From contig JALVEG010000171.1 in NCBI GenBank assembly GCA_027031145.1, positions 1-13,666 of the forward strand: a stretch of 13,666 nucleotides of DNA, written 5' to 3'. Shown here in pieces: positions 7,973-13,666 of this stretch. Positions within the stretch are counted from its first letter, which is position 1, and the number at the start of each line of letters is the position of its first letter. Both the position numbers and the translations under genes were made by a program. The stretch comes from Saprospiraceae bacterium (GTDB taxonomy: Bacteria; Bacteroidota; Bacteroidia; Chitinophagales; Saprospiraceae). Below the pieces are notes generated by a model. The model was not told the origin of the DNA, ran no database searches, and worked only from the letters and a program-made list of their open reading frames with translations.

Positions 7973-9661
7973 TTATAATCTGCTCAATATTTTATCCGCC
8001 ACCCTAAATGAATTGGCATAGATAGTCCAAGTGTATGTAACACTGCCACCTGTCGGCATAAAACTCCCATCTGTAACGTAGAGATTGTCCACTTCGTGGG
8101 ATTTGCAATTTTTGTCCAAAACAGATGTTTGCGGATCATCTCCAAATCTGCATCCTCCGGCCTGAAGATTGGAAGGAGGAGCACCACTAATACCCGAATA
8201 AATATTTTTTGCACCCATCGTTTCAAGTACTTTTTCGCCTTGTGCAGCAAGAAATTTCCCAACTTTTATATCGTGGGGATGGTTACCAATACGTATTTTT
8301 GTTACCGGATCTCCCCATTTGTCTTTTACTTTGGGATCAAGAGATACAAAACAATTATCCGTAGGTAACCAGTCAACAAAAACTTCAAATTTTAGTTTTC
8401 TGACATTGGTAAAATAGCTTTTCAATTCCTTTTTGAAACTGCTGCCAAATTTTAAATTGCCATAATCATCCCATTTTTGGTTGATAGATTTTGTCATTGC
8501 ATTGGCATGTTCAAACAGAAAATCCACGGTGCCTCCTTTTAGTTTCTCTCCGGTTTGAGGATCGGTATATTGATAATATTCATGCATTGTTCTGTTTACA
8601 AAAACTCCGGGTATTGATAATGCAAGAGCATCATCTTCAGAAAAATTGTCAAGATAAAATTCACCTCCACCTACTCCTCCGGCTGAGAAAATGAAATTTT
8701 TTCCTACTTGTCCTGCATTATTGGATAAGCCATTTGGAAATTCCTTATTCTTGCTCATCAGTAATAGTCTGGAAGTTTCACTTGCCTGTGCTGCTACAAC
8801 AAAAATATCTGCTTCAACCGATTCTTTCTTGTTTTCTACATTATAAAACCATGCTTTTTTTATCTTTTTGTTTCCGTTTGTTTCCAGATGAAATACTTTT
8901 GCATTCGGAACAACGGTACAATTCCCTGTTTTTAATGCATCGTGAATGAGAGCCACTCTTGAACTGCCTTTTGCATCCGAAGCACAGCCGTAACTGCCAC
9001 AATAATTGCTGTAAACACAAGCGTTTCTATCATCTTTAGGTTTTGACAAAATAGCTCTTGGCATAGGGATAATATCGATATTCAACTTTTTAGCAGCAGC
9101 ATCAATCCAGTAGGAAACAATGTTTTCCGCCAAGGGAGGAAAGGGAAAATCAGGGGTGGAACGAGGTTCCAAATGCTTGTGTTTTACTACTTTACCCGAC
9201 ACTCCGACGATATTCTCCACTTTTGTATAATAGGGCTCCATTTCATCATAAGTAATAGGCCAATCCACTACATTGGCTCCTTCTATCTCCCCAAATTCGC
9301 TCAACAACCTGAAATCAACCGGTTTGAATCGTTGAAAATAACCACTCATGAAGTTGGATGAGCCGCCGATGCAATTTCCATTCCAGAAATCATTGCCTGT
9401 ATCATAAGTATTTCTTCCTATCCACTCTCCATCGCTGTTTATGTCCTCCAAAACGTGCCTTTCGTCCATTAGATTGGGCGTGTAAACACTTCTTCTGACA
9501 GCAGTAACTTCATCTTTTGTAAAATCTTTTGTTCTGTACCACGGACCTTTTTCCAGTACTATCACAGAATACCCTGCTTTACTCAATTCGTAGATCACAG
9601 GTCCTGCACCTGCACCGCTACCGATTATACATATATCATATTTTTTTATAGATTTTGGCAT
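7973..9661 (-). CDS. GMC-family FAD-dependent oxidoreductase (dehydrogenase large subunit type)
   Basis: A 562-residue flavoenzyme of the glucose-methanol-choline family, related to gluconate 2-dehydrogenase-type large subunits that oxidise sugars or alcohols and pass electrons to a cytochrome or quinone. The N-terminal Rossmann motif is CIIGSGAGAGPVIYELSKAG (11-30) with ribose-binding E37; NGNCIGGSSNFMSG (94-107) is the GMC signature region. C215, C221 and C226 form a cysteine cluster (CVYSNYCGSYGC), where some dehydrogenases of this type hold an iron-sulfur centre. The C-terminal region is conserved (CRFGDDPQTSVLD, VDNLYVTDGSFMPTGG), but two usual active-site positions differ: L499 stands where HxxGxCR has histidine, and TYTWT replaces NPxxT. 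No signal peptide is visible, so export would rely on the Tat-signal subunit 3 (11041-11652), from which it is separated by the Rpn gene. Confidence 0.9.
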   Translation of the reverse strand: MPKSIKKYDICIIGSGAGAGPVIYELSKAGYSVIVLEKGPWYRTKDFTKDEVTAVRRSVYTPNLMDERHVLEDINSDGEWIGRNTYDTGNDFWNGNCIGGSSNFMSGYFQRFKPVDFRLLSEFGEIEGANVVDWPITYDEMEPYYTKVENIVGVSGKVVKHKHLEPRSTPDFPFPPLAENIVSYWIDAAAKKLNIDIIPMPRAILSKPKDDRNACVYSNYCGSYGCASDAKGSSRVALIHDALKTGNCTVVPNAKVFHLETNGNKKIKKAWFYNVENKKESVEADIFVVAAQASETSRLLLMSKNKEFPNGLSNNAGQVGKNFIFSAGGVGGGEFYLDNFSEDDALALSIPGVFVNRTMHEYYQYTDPQTGEKLKGGTVDFLFEHANAMTKSINQKWDDYGNLKFGSSFKKELKSYFTNVRKLKFEVFVDWLPTDNCFVSLDPKVKDKWGDPVTKIRIGNHPHDIKVGKFLAAQGEKVLETMGAKNIYSGISGAPPSNLQAGGCRFGDDPQTSVLDKNCKSHEVDNLYVTDGSFMPTGGSVTYTWTIYANSFRVADKILSRL

Positions 9662-9693
9662 ATTTATTTTATATTGGTCAAAATGATTTTCTT

Positions 9694-9704
9694 TGAGTAG
9701 CTAC
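9694..9704 (+). repeat. TGAGTAGnTAC copy 1, left flank of the Rpn region
   Basis: The plus strand reads tgagtagctac. The same 11-mer with one variable base recurs at 10993-11003 in the same orientation and at 10774-10784 in inverted orientation, so copies bracket the Rpn gene. Taken with the split dehydrogenase gene pair, it may mark an insertion boundary. Confidence 0.5.
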
Positions 9705-9788
9705 CCGAATTGTAAAGATAATAGAAAAAAATAAACATATTAGCATTAATTATTTATTGATATACCTTATATTCGTAAAAAAGTAATT

Positions 9789-10724
9789 ATGCCGGCAAAT
9801 ATCCATGATAAATTTTTTAAAACTTTACTATCGGATGATAGTAATGCTAAATTTTTTTTCAAAACATTCCTTCCGAAAGATTTAAGTAAAAAGATTGATT
9901 TAAAAACATTAAAACTTGTAAACAAGAGTTTTATTTCCGAAGAACTTAAGGAAACTTTTGCCGATGTGATATTTGAATGCAAAATGGGTAGCGATGAGAA
10001 ATCAAAGTATATCAGTATTTTGCTTGAACATAAAAGCCAACCGTACAAATATACCGAATTGCAGGTGATGGGTTACATTATAAGTGCCTATAACGCACAA
10101 GTCAAAGCTGGAAAACCATTAAAGTTTATCTTGCCGGTAGTATTTTACCATGGTGGGCAAAATTGGAAGATGAAATCATTGAATGAATTGATTGAGGGGA
10201 TATCAAAAGATTTTTTAGATTACATACCAACACTGAAAATTGTATTTATTGATTTGGGAAAGTTTTCAGACAAGCAATTGGTTGATATAGGAAATACATT
10301 TATGTCATCTGCACTGCTAACACAAAAATATAGCAATAACCCTCAAGAATTGATTAACAAAATTGATTTGATATTCGGGAATCTATTTCCTGATGCTAAC
10401 AGGAACTTAATTGGATCTTTTTTTGTTTACTTTATTAGAATTGTAGAATTACCTGAAGAAAAATTTGTAGAATTGATTGAAAAAATTCCACCACCAATAA
10501 AAAATAAGATTATGACTACTTATGATTTTATAGCTGAAAAATATAAAAAACAAGGTATCGAACAAGGCTTCGAACAAGGTTTTGAACAAGGATCTGAAAA
10601 AACTATCGAGAAAAATGTGATAAGAATGTACGAAAAACAATTTGATATTTCACAAATAGCGGATATTTTGGATATATCAGAAGAGAAAGTTAGAGATATT
10701 TTGTCTAAACATGGTTTAATATGA
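9789..10724 (+). CDS. Rpn-family recombination-promoting nuclease/putative transposase
   Basis: A 311-residue protein of the Rpn/YhgA-like family (PD-(D/E)XK fold). The N-terminal MPANIHDKFFKTLLSDDSNAKFFF region (residues 1-24) is typical. The nuclease core is visible as D59 in ETFADVIFECKM followed by E80-x-K82 in ISILLEHKSQPYKY, then the conserved LPVVFYHGG (115-123). The known family cuts DNA and promotes RecA-independent recombination; some members act as anti-phage toxins restrained by a small protein from an internal start. Residues 256-268 are a (F/I)EQG repeat, encoded by four 12-base units, and residues 285-308 resemble a helix-turn-helix (ISQIADILDISEEKVRDIL). It is transcribed against its neighbours, and lies between the dehydrogenase subunit genes, consistent with later insertion. 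ATG at 9789. Confidence 0.9.
   Translation: MPANIHDKFFKTLLSDDSNAKFFFKTFLPKDLSKKIDLKTLKLVNKSFISEELKETFADVIFECKMGSDEKSKYISILLEHKSQPYKYTELQVMGYIISAYNAQVKAGKPLKFILPVVFYHGGQNWKMKSLNELIEGISKDFLDYIPTLKIVFIDLGKFSDKQLVDIGNTFMSSALLTQKYSNNPQELINKIDLIFGNLFPDANRNLIGSFFVYFIRIVELPEEKFVELIEKIPPPIKNKIMTTYDFIAEKYKKQGIEQGFEQGFEQGSEKTIEKNVIRMYEKQFDISQIADILDISEEKVRDILSKHGLI
10549..10596 (+). repeat. Four tandem 12-base repeats within the Rpn gene
   Basis: Four units of the form aacaaggNNtNg encode the EQG-F/I repeats at about residues 254-269. Such runs are common near the C-terminus of Rpn proteins and change copy number by slippage in steps of four codons without breaking frame. Confidence 0.75.
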
Positions 10725-10773
10725 CATAATCCAACATATCAAATTTTTTTAACTATTTCCCCTTAATTATCCA

Positions 10774-10784
10774 GTATCTACTCA
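10774..10784 (-). repeat. TGAGTAGnTAC copy 2, inverted
   Basis: The minus strand reads tgagtagatac, 50 bases after the Rpn stop. It is inverted relative to copies 1 and 3, so copies 1 and 2 bracket the Rpn gene as short inverted ends. Confidence 0.45.
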
Positions 10785-10992
10785 GGTGGTTTATTTTATT
10801 GATTATCTGAGAGTTGAAAGCATAATGATATTTTCTAAATTATCCTTTCCCTTTAAGGGAAATAACTTGCCCCGTGAAACCAACGAAGTGTTTAACAGAG
10901 GGAAAGGGTTCAAAATAGAAAGTTTTGGAAATATTATTATGCGAATACGATGTTTCAACGTATTATATTTCGCTTATACTAAATATTTGACC

Positions 10993-11003
10993 TGAGTAGT
11001 TAC
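10993..11003 (+). repeat. TGAGTAGnTAC copy 3, right flank
   Basis: The plus strand reads tgagtagttac, 38 bases downstream of the subunit 3 stop (in the direction of that gene). It is in direct orientation with copy 1 (9694-9704). Removing the DNA between the two would leave about 80 bases between the subunit 3 stop and the GMC start. Confidence 0.45.
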
Positions 11004-11040
11004 ATTATCCATATTTATCAATTATCAAGAATATTTGGTT

Positions 11041-11652
11041 TTACAATTCCCCTAATGAATTTATAAAAATATTTTCTTTTTTTCTGTTTAATATTACGGG
11101 ATATTTATTTTCGTTATCAGGTCGTGGTTGTCCGGGATTATGATTAACCCATTTCCATCCTATACCATCCGGATTAGAGCCATAAACAGGGTCGGCAAAC
11201 ATCGCTTCAATGATAATACTCAACATCTTAGATAGCCAACTTTCTCCCCATTCAAGATTTGATATTTTATTCAATAATCTGTATTTTTCTCTTTTGGATA
11301 GTTTTTCAAAGTGCTTTTGATAATCTTCCATTGCTGTTTCGTCAATCCAGTTCAAACCATTAATAGTATATTGATTTTCTTCAGGATCGATATTTTTATC
11401 ATTTAGCATCCAAATAAGATATTCAAAAACCCGTATTTCTTGTATATTTGGTCCGTATTTGCCGTCAGGCCAAAGAAAATTCATAGTAAAAACAGCTATT
11501 CCTTTTTGTCTTTTTGTTAAAATGCCATCATCACCTGAAAAATTACAGGAATTCATCAACGGTAAATTAATAGCTATACCGGCACCGATTAACCCCGTTA
11601 GAAACTGGCGTCTGGAATGGGTACTTTTTATTATTAACTTTTTTGTTTTCAT
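11041..11652 (-). CDS. Gluconate 2-dehydrogenase subunit 3-like protein, Tat-exported
   Basis: A protein of about 203 residues resembling the small subunit 3 of membrane-bound gluconate 2-dehydrogenase-type enzymes, which carries the FAD-containing GMC subunit through the Tat pathway. From the preferred ATG at 11652 the N-terminus has a twin-arginine motif (HSRRQFLTG, R14-R15), a hydrophobic stretch and LPLMNSC, where C36 could be a lipidated cysteine, though the lipobox is poor. The body has the family-like FTMNFLWPDGKYGPNIQEIRVFEY and FADPVYGSNPDGIGWKWV segments. An upstream start at 11691 is open in frame but falls inside the terminator hairpin of the preceding gene and adds an unlikely leader. 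Its partner GMC gene lies 1.4 kb further along on the same strand, beyond the Rpn gene. Confidence 0.8.
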   Translation of the reverse strand: MKTKKLIIKSTHSRRQFLTGLIGAGIAINLPLMNSCNFSGDDGILTKRQKGIAVFTMNFLWPDGKYGPNIQEIRVFEYLIWMLNDKNIDPEENQYTINGLNWIDETAMEDYQKHFEKLSKREKYRLLNKISNLEWGESWLSKMLSIIIEAMFADPVYGSNPDGIGWKWVNHNPGQPRPDNENKYPVILNRKKENIFINSLGEL

Positions 11653-11665
11653 CAGAATGCTAAAA

Positions 11666-11701
11666 TAAAAAAAAAAACGGGGATAATTCAATTTAACCCC
11701 G
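11666..11701 (-). terminator. Intrinsic terminator of the large EF-hand gene
   Basis: On the minus strand a ccggggtta...taatccccg-type hairpin (cgggg/ccccg arms at 11678-11682 and 11697-11701, extended by taa/tta after a mismatch) is followed by a run of about twelve T with few breaks (11666-11677). It lies 50 bases past the EF-hand stop and only about 26 bases before the subunit 3 ATG, so that gene depends on readthrough or a promoter within or near this hairpin. Confidence 0.85.
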
Positions 11702-11750
11702 GATTATTATTTAATGGTATATATTTACGTAGATTGTGTTTAACAAGTTA

Positions 11751-12806
11751 TTAATGTCTGCAACCTTTTCCTTTTTTCTTTGCTTTTTTCATCATTCCTT
11801 TACCGCATTTACCTTCTCCACATTTTCCCTCACCGCATTTATGCATGTTTTTAAGCTCAGATGCTTCGATGAATCCGTCTTTATTAGCATCCATTTTCTC
11901 AAACATTGCTTTATGGCCTGCTTCAAATTCTTCTTTTGACAGGAAGTCATTACCATCGGTATTGAATTTGTCAAACATTCCGCATTCGTCAGCAGTTATT
12001 TTACCATCTTTGTTTTTATCTTTATTTGGAAATTCACTATTAGCTGAAGCAGAGAATTCTTCAAATGAAACTTTTCCGTCACCATCAGTATCTTTGTCCA
12101 TAAAACTATGTTTCATATTATCTGATTTGGCTCCTCCACATTTTCCACTACCACATTTTCCACTACCGCATTTACCTTTTCCGCACTTTCCCTCACCGCA
12201 CTTTCCCTCACCGCATTTATGCATGTTTTTAAGTTCAGATGCTTCGATAAATCCGTCTTTATTAGCATCCATTTTCTCAAACATTGCTTTATGGCCTGCT
12301 TCAAATTCTTCTTTTGACAGGAAGTCATTACCATCGGTATTGAATTTGTCAAACATTCCGCATTCGTCAGCAGTTATTTTACCGTCTTTGTTTTTATCTT
12401 TTTTTGGAAATTCTTTATTAGCTGAAGCAGAGAATTCTTCAAATGAAACTTTTCCATCACCGTCGGTATCTTTGTCCATAAAACCTGGTTTTTTAGTATC
12501 GGATTTAGCACCTCCACATTTTCCTTCACCGCATTTTCCTGCACCACATTTTCCTTCACCGCATTTTCCTTCACCGCATTTTTTTGCATCTTTTGATTTA
12601 GCTGCTTTGGATTTTTTGCATCCACCACATTTTCCAAAATCATTGATAGATATTTGATACGTATTGGACTTAAAACTTGATTTTTTGATAATTTTATTTC
12701 CCTCTTCCTGGTTATTTGTAATATTTGTAGTAGCAAACATTATAGTTGCGCCAAATACTATAAAGGCCATTAAGAAAAATACTTTTTTAGTAGTCTTTAA
12801 ATTCAT
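11751..12806 (-). CDS. Exported double EF-hand protein with KCGEG repeats, candidate RiPP metallophore precursor
   Basis: A protein of 351 residues. Residues 1-26 form a Sec signal peptide (lysines, then FFLMAFIVFGATIMFA). Two calmodulin-like quartets follow: loops at 113-124, 137-148, 156-167, 180-191 and again at 239-250, 263-274, 282-293, 306-317, such as DTDGDGKVSFEE and DANKDGFIEASE. The third loop of each is degenerate (NTDGNDFLSKEE, D in place of the central Gly). Cys-Gly blocks stand at 59-99, 196-225 and 322-337, made of KCGEG, KCGAG, KCGKG and KCGSG units; there are 19 cysteines and seven exact EGKCG motifs. EGKCG is the core motif of HvfA/bufferin-type RiPPs modified by MNIO (DUF692) enzymes to bind metals such as copper. 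An unmodified Ca2+/metal-binding envelope protein is the alternative. No modifying enzyme is in the window. It has its own terminator. Confidence 0.85.
   Translation of the reverse strand: MNLKTTKKVFFLMAFIVFGATIMFATTNITNNQEEGNKIIKKSSFKSNTYQISINDFGKCGGCKKSKAAKSKDAKKCGEGKCGEGKCGAGKCGEGKCGGAKSDTKKPGFMDKDTDGDGKVSFEEFSASANKEFPKKDKNKDGKITADECGMFDKFNTDGNDFLSKEEFEAGHKAMFEKMDANKDGFIEASELKNMHKCGEGKCGEGKCGKGKCGSGKCGSGKCGGAKSDNMKHSFMDKDTDGDGKVSFEEFSASANSEFPNKDKNKDGKITADECGMFDKFNTDGNDFLSKEEFEAGHKAMFEKMDANKDGFIEASELKNMHKCGEGKCGEGKCGKGMMKKAKKKGKGCRH
11796..12140 (-). repeat. Internal duplication, copy B (period 378 bases)
   Basis: Encodes residues 223-337 of the large EF-hand protein. It matches copy A (12174-12518) at a 378-base (126-residue) offset, with long identical nucleotide runs and only a handful of amino-acid differences around residues 230-234, 257 and 261. 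This indicates a recent in-frame tandem duplication. Confidence 0.9.
12174..12518 (-). repeat. Internal duplication, copy A (period 378 bases)
   Basis: Encodes residues 97-211. Each copy spans the end of one Cys-Gly block, a full quartet of EF-hands and the start of the next Cys-Gly block, so the repeated module is EF-hand domain plus KCGEG linker. The short gap between copies A and B is itself Cys-Gly repeat DNA. Confidence 0.9.
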
Positions 12807-12868
12807 GATTTTTTTAATTTTTGTTAAATAATGATATTTTAACGCTAAAATGCAGATTTATTTTCAGA

Positions 12869-12898
12869 AAAACCTAATTAATTATTTATATAGGTTTT
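12869..12898 (-). promoter_or_regulatory. Inverted repeat in the leader of the large EF-hand gene
   Basis: aaaaccta (12869-12876) and taggtttt (12891-12898) form an 8-base inverted repeat with a 14-base AT-only spacer, centred about 77 bases upstream of the ATG and downstream of the preceding gene's terminator. It could be an operator or mRNA leader hairpin. No convincing TTTG/TAnnTTTG promoter pair was found in this 124-base leader. Confidence 0.3.
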
Positions 12899-12924
12899 AA
12901 ATAACAAAAAGTGTCGTCAAAAAG

Positions 12925-12959
12925 ACAAAAAAGGAGGTTAGATAATGATCAACCTCCTT
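12925..12959 (-). terminator. Intrinsic terminator of the truncated EF-hand gene
   Basis: A perfect 9-base stem aaggaggtt (12931-12939) / aacctcctt (12951-12959) with an 11-base loop. On the minus strand it is followed by TTTTTTGTCTTTTT. It lies about 40 bases past the stop at 12998, so the two EF-hand paralogues are separate transcription units. Confidence 0.9.
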
Positions 12960-12997
12960 AAAAGTTTAGATTAAAATCTTAACTATGCTAATGCTTC

Positions 12998-13666
12998 TTA
13001 TTTACCACCTCCGCATTTGCCTGCACCGCATTTGCCATCACCACATTTGCCTTCACTTTTCTTTTCATTAGCTTTTGCTCCGTCACCACATTTTCCATCT
13101 CCGCATTTATTGAATGCTTTAGCTTCATCAGCGGTAACAAAACCATCGTGATTTTTATCTAATTTATTGAATACCATTGTATGTCCCTTAGCAAACTCCT
13201 CTTTGGATACGAAATCATCTCCATTTGTATTGAATTTGTCAAACATTCCGCATTCATCACTTGAAAGCTTTCCGTCATTATTTTTATCTTTATTAGGAAA
13301 TTCTGTAGTTGCACTTGCAGAAAATTCTTCTAATGAAACTTTTCCGTCTCCGTTGGAGTCAGCATCCATAATACTATGTTTTTTGGATTCTGCTTTGTCG
13401 CCTCCGCATTTACCTGCGCCACATTTACCTTCACCGCATTTTCCGGCTCCGCATTTACTGTCTTTACTTGAAGATTTAACTGCTTTTGAACTTCCTCCAC
13501 ACTTGTCAGTGATATTCATTTTATAAGTAGATGAAGTATTGTTGAAATCTAAGTTTGCTGCTTTCTCTACTGCAATTCCATCATTTGCATTGAAATTATC
13601 TGCATTTTTGAAGCTGTACATTAATACTACACTAAATAATATTAAACTGAAAAATAATACTGATTT
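12998..13666 (-). CDS. Exported EF-hand protein with KCGEG repeats, 5' end outside the window
   Basis: A paralogue of the neighbouring large EF-hand protein with a single EF-hand quartet. An internal ATG exists at 13621, but the frame stays open to the edge and the 15 codons beyond it encode KSVLFFSLILFSVVL, the core of a signal peptide, so the real start lies past 13666. Counting from the Met at 13621, Cys-Gly blocks stand at 57-74, 172-181 and 190-206, and EF loops at 87-98 (DSNGDGKVSLEE), 112-123, 131-142 (NTNGDDFVSKEE, also lacking the central Gly) and 155-166. Eleven cysteines are visible, with EGKCG, AGKCG and DGKCG units. The pre-repeat segment TYKMNITDKCGG matches TYQISINDFGKCGG of the other protein, confirming common origin. 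A RiPP-type metallophore precursor or metal/Ca2+-binding envelope protein is inferred. Confidence 0.82.
   Translation of the reverse strand, partial: KSVLFFSLILFSVVLMYSFKNADNFNANDGIAVEKAANLDFNNTSSTYKMNITDKCGGSSKAVKSSSKDSKCGAGKCGEGKCGAGKCGGDKAESKKHSIMDADSNGDGKVSLEEFSASATTEFPNKDKNNDGKLSSDECGMFDKFNTNGDDFVSKEEFAKGHTMVFNKLDKNHDGFVTADEAKAFNKCGDGKCGDGAKANEKKSEGKCGDGKCGAGKCGGGK

Larger units (their letters stand above)
10725..11040. other. Intergenic region with palindromic remnants
   Basis: A gap of 316 bases between the Rpn stop and the subunit 3 stop. It contains an inverted repeat ctactcaggt/acctgagtag (10778-10787, 10990-10999), which belongs to the TGAGTAGnTAC copies, and an odd-centred perfect palindrome tttccctttaagggaaa (10846-10862). 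Half of that palindrome (cctttccct, 10844-10852) can also pair with agggaaagg (10899-10907). Direct copies of attatcca lie at 10766-10773 and 11004-11011. A 69-codon open frame here (10786-10995) shows no protein features and is probably spurious. The block could be a small non-autonomous mobile-element relic or the end of the Rpn insertion. Confidence 0.5.

Noticed and set aside
10786..10995. A 69-codon plus-strand open frame after the Rpn gene
   Set aside because: It lies within palindromic intergenic DNA and shows no signal, domain or plausible start context.
11653..11691. Upstream start for the subunit 3 gene giving a 216-residue protein
   Set aside because: It would begin inside the terminator hairpin of the preceding gene and put an aromatic leader before the Tat signal; the ATG at 11652 gives a normal Tat signal peptide.
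12130..12230. Short regularly spaced repeats resembling a CRISPR array
   Set aside because: The repeats are 9-15 bases, contiguous without unique spacers, and encode KCGxG in frame.
11845..12657. A 270-codon plus-strand open frame opposite the large EF-hand gene
   Set aside because: Its Pro/His/Phe-Ser repeats are the antisense reading of the Cys-Gly and EF-hand codons. The minus-strand frame has a signal peptide, canonical EF-hands and a terminator.
13619..13621. ATG at 13621 as the true start of the right-hand EF-hand gene
   Set aside because: The frame continues upstream to the window edge and encodes a signal-peptide core, so starting at 13621 would lose the export signal.
11751..13666. 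Plain metallothionein as the identity of the Cys-rich proteins
   Set aside because: Metallothioneins are small cytoplasmic proteins without signal peptides; these are exported, carry EF-hands and use the specific KCGEG spacing. Unmodified metal binding is still possible.

Overview
The window looks like Bacteroidota chromosome. It is AT-rich, has few Shine-Dalgarno sequences, carries several sequences close to the Bacteroidota -7 promoter element TAnnTTTG, and encodes proteins of Bacteroidota type (asparaginyl-tRNA synthetase, a GMC dehydrogenase with its Tat-exported subunit 3, an Rpn nuclease). No tRNA, rRNA or CRISPR array was recognised. The genus cannot be named from what is seen.

Layout. 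Positions 1-213 hold a nested palindromic element with no gene. Positions 214-3440 (minus strand) carry asnS, pcm (protein-L-isoaspartate methyltransferase) and an EamA/DMT transporter. After a 329-base AT-rich divergent spacer, positions 3770-6395 (plus strand) carry a TPR protein, a second EamA transporter and a CCoAOMT-type O-methyltransferase, closely spaced and probably co-transcribed. Positions 6427-9661 (minus strand) carry a GMC oxidoreductase, then a Fic protein with an N-terminal autoinhibitory motif, then a small membrane-anchored protein of unknown function. Positions 9789-10724 (plus strand) hold an Rpn-family PD-(D/E)XK nuclease. Positions 11041-11652 (minus strand) hold a Tat-signal gluconate 2-dehydrogenase subunit 3-like protein. 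Positions 11751-13666 (minus strand) hold two paralogous exported EF-hand proteins, the second cut by the window edge.

How the genes fit together. The subunit 3 gene and the GMC dehydrogenase gene would normally be adjacent and form one exported flavoenzyme. Here the oppositely oriented Rpn gene lies between them, and an 11-base sequence TGAGTAGnTAC occurs on both sides of the Rpn region. This looks like an insertion into a former two-gene operon.

The most interesting part is the right end. Both EF-hand proteins have a Sec-type signal peptide, calmodulin-like EF-hand quartets, and blocks of Cys-Gly repeats (KCGEGKCGEGKCG and variants) on either side of each quartet. The EGKCG motif is the core-peptide hallmark of HvfA-type/bufferin RiPP precursors, whose cysteines are converted by MNIO (DUF692) enzymes into metal-binding oxazolone/thioamide groups. 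No MNIO or partner gene lies inside the window, so a RiPP role is an inference that depends on sequence to the right of 13666 or elsewhere in the genome. The larger protein contains a near-identical 378-base internal duplication.
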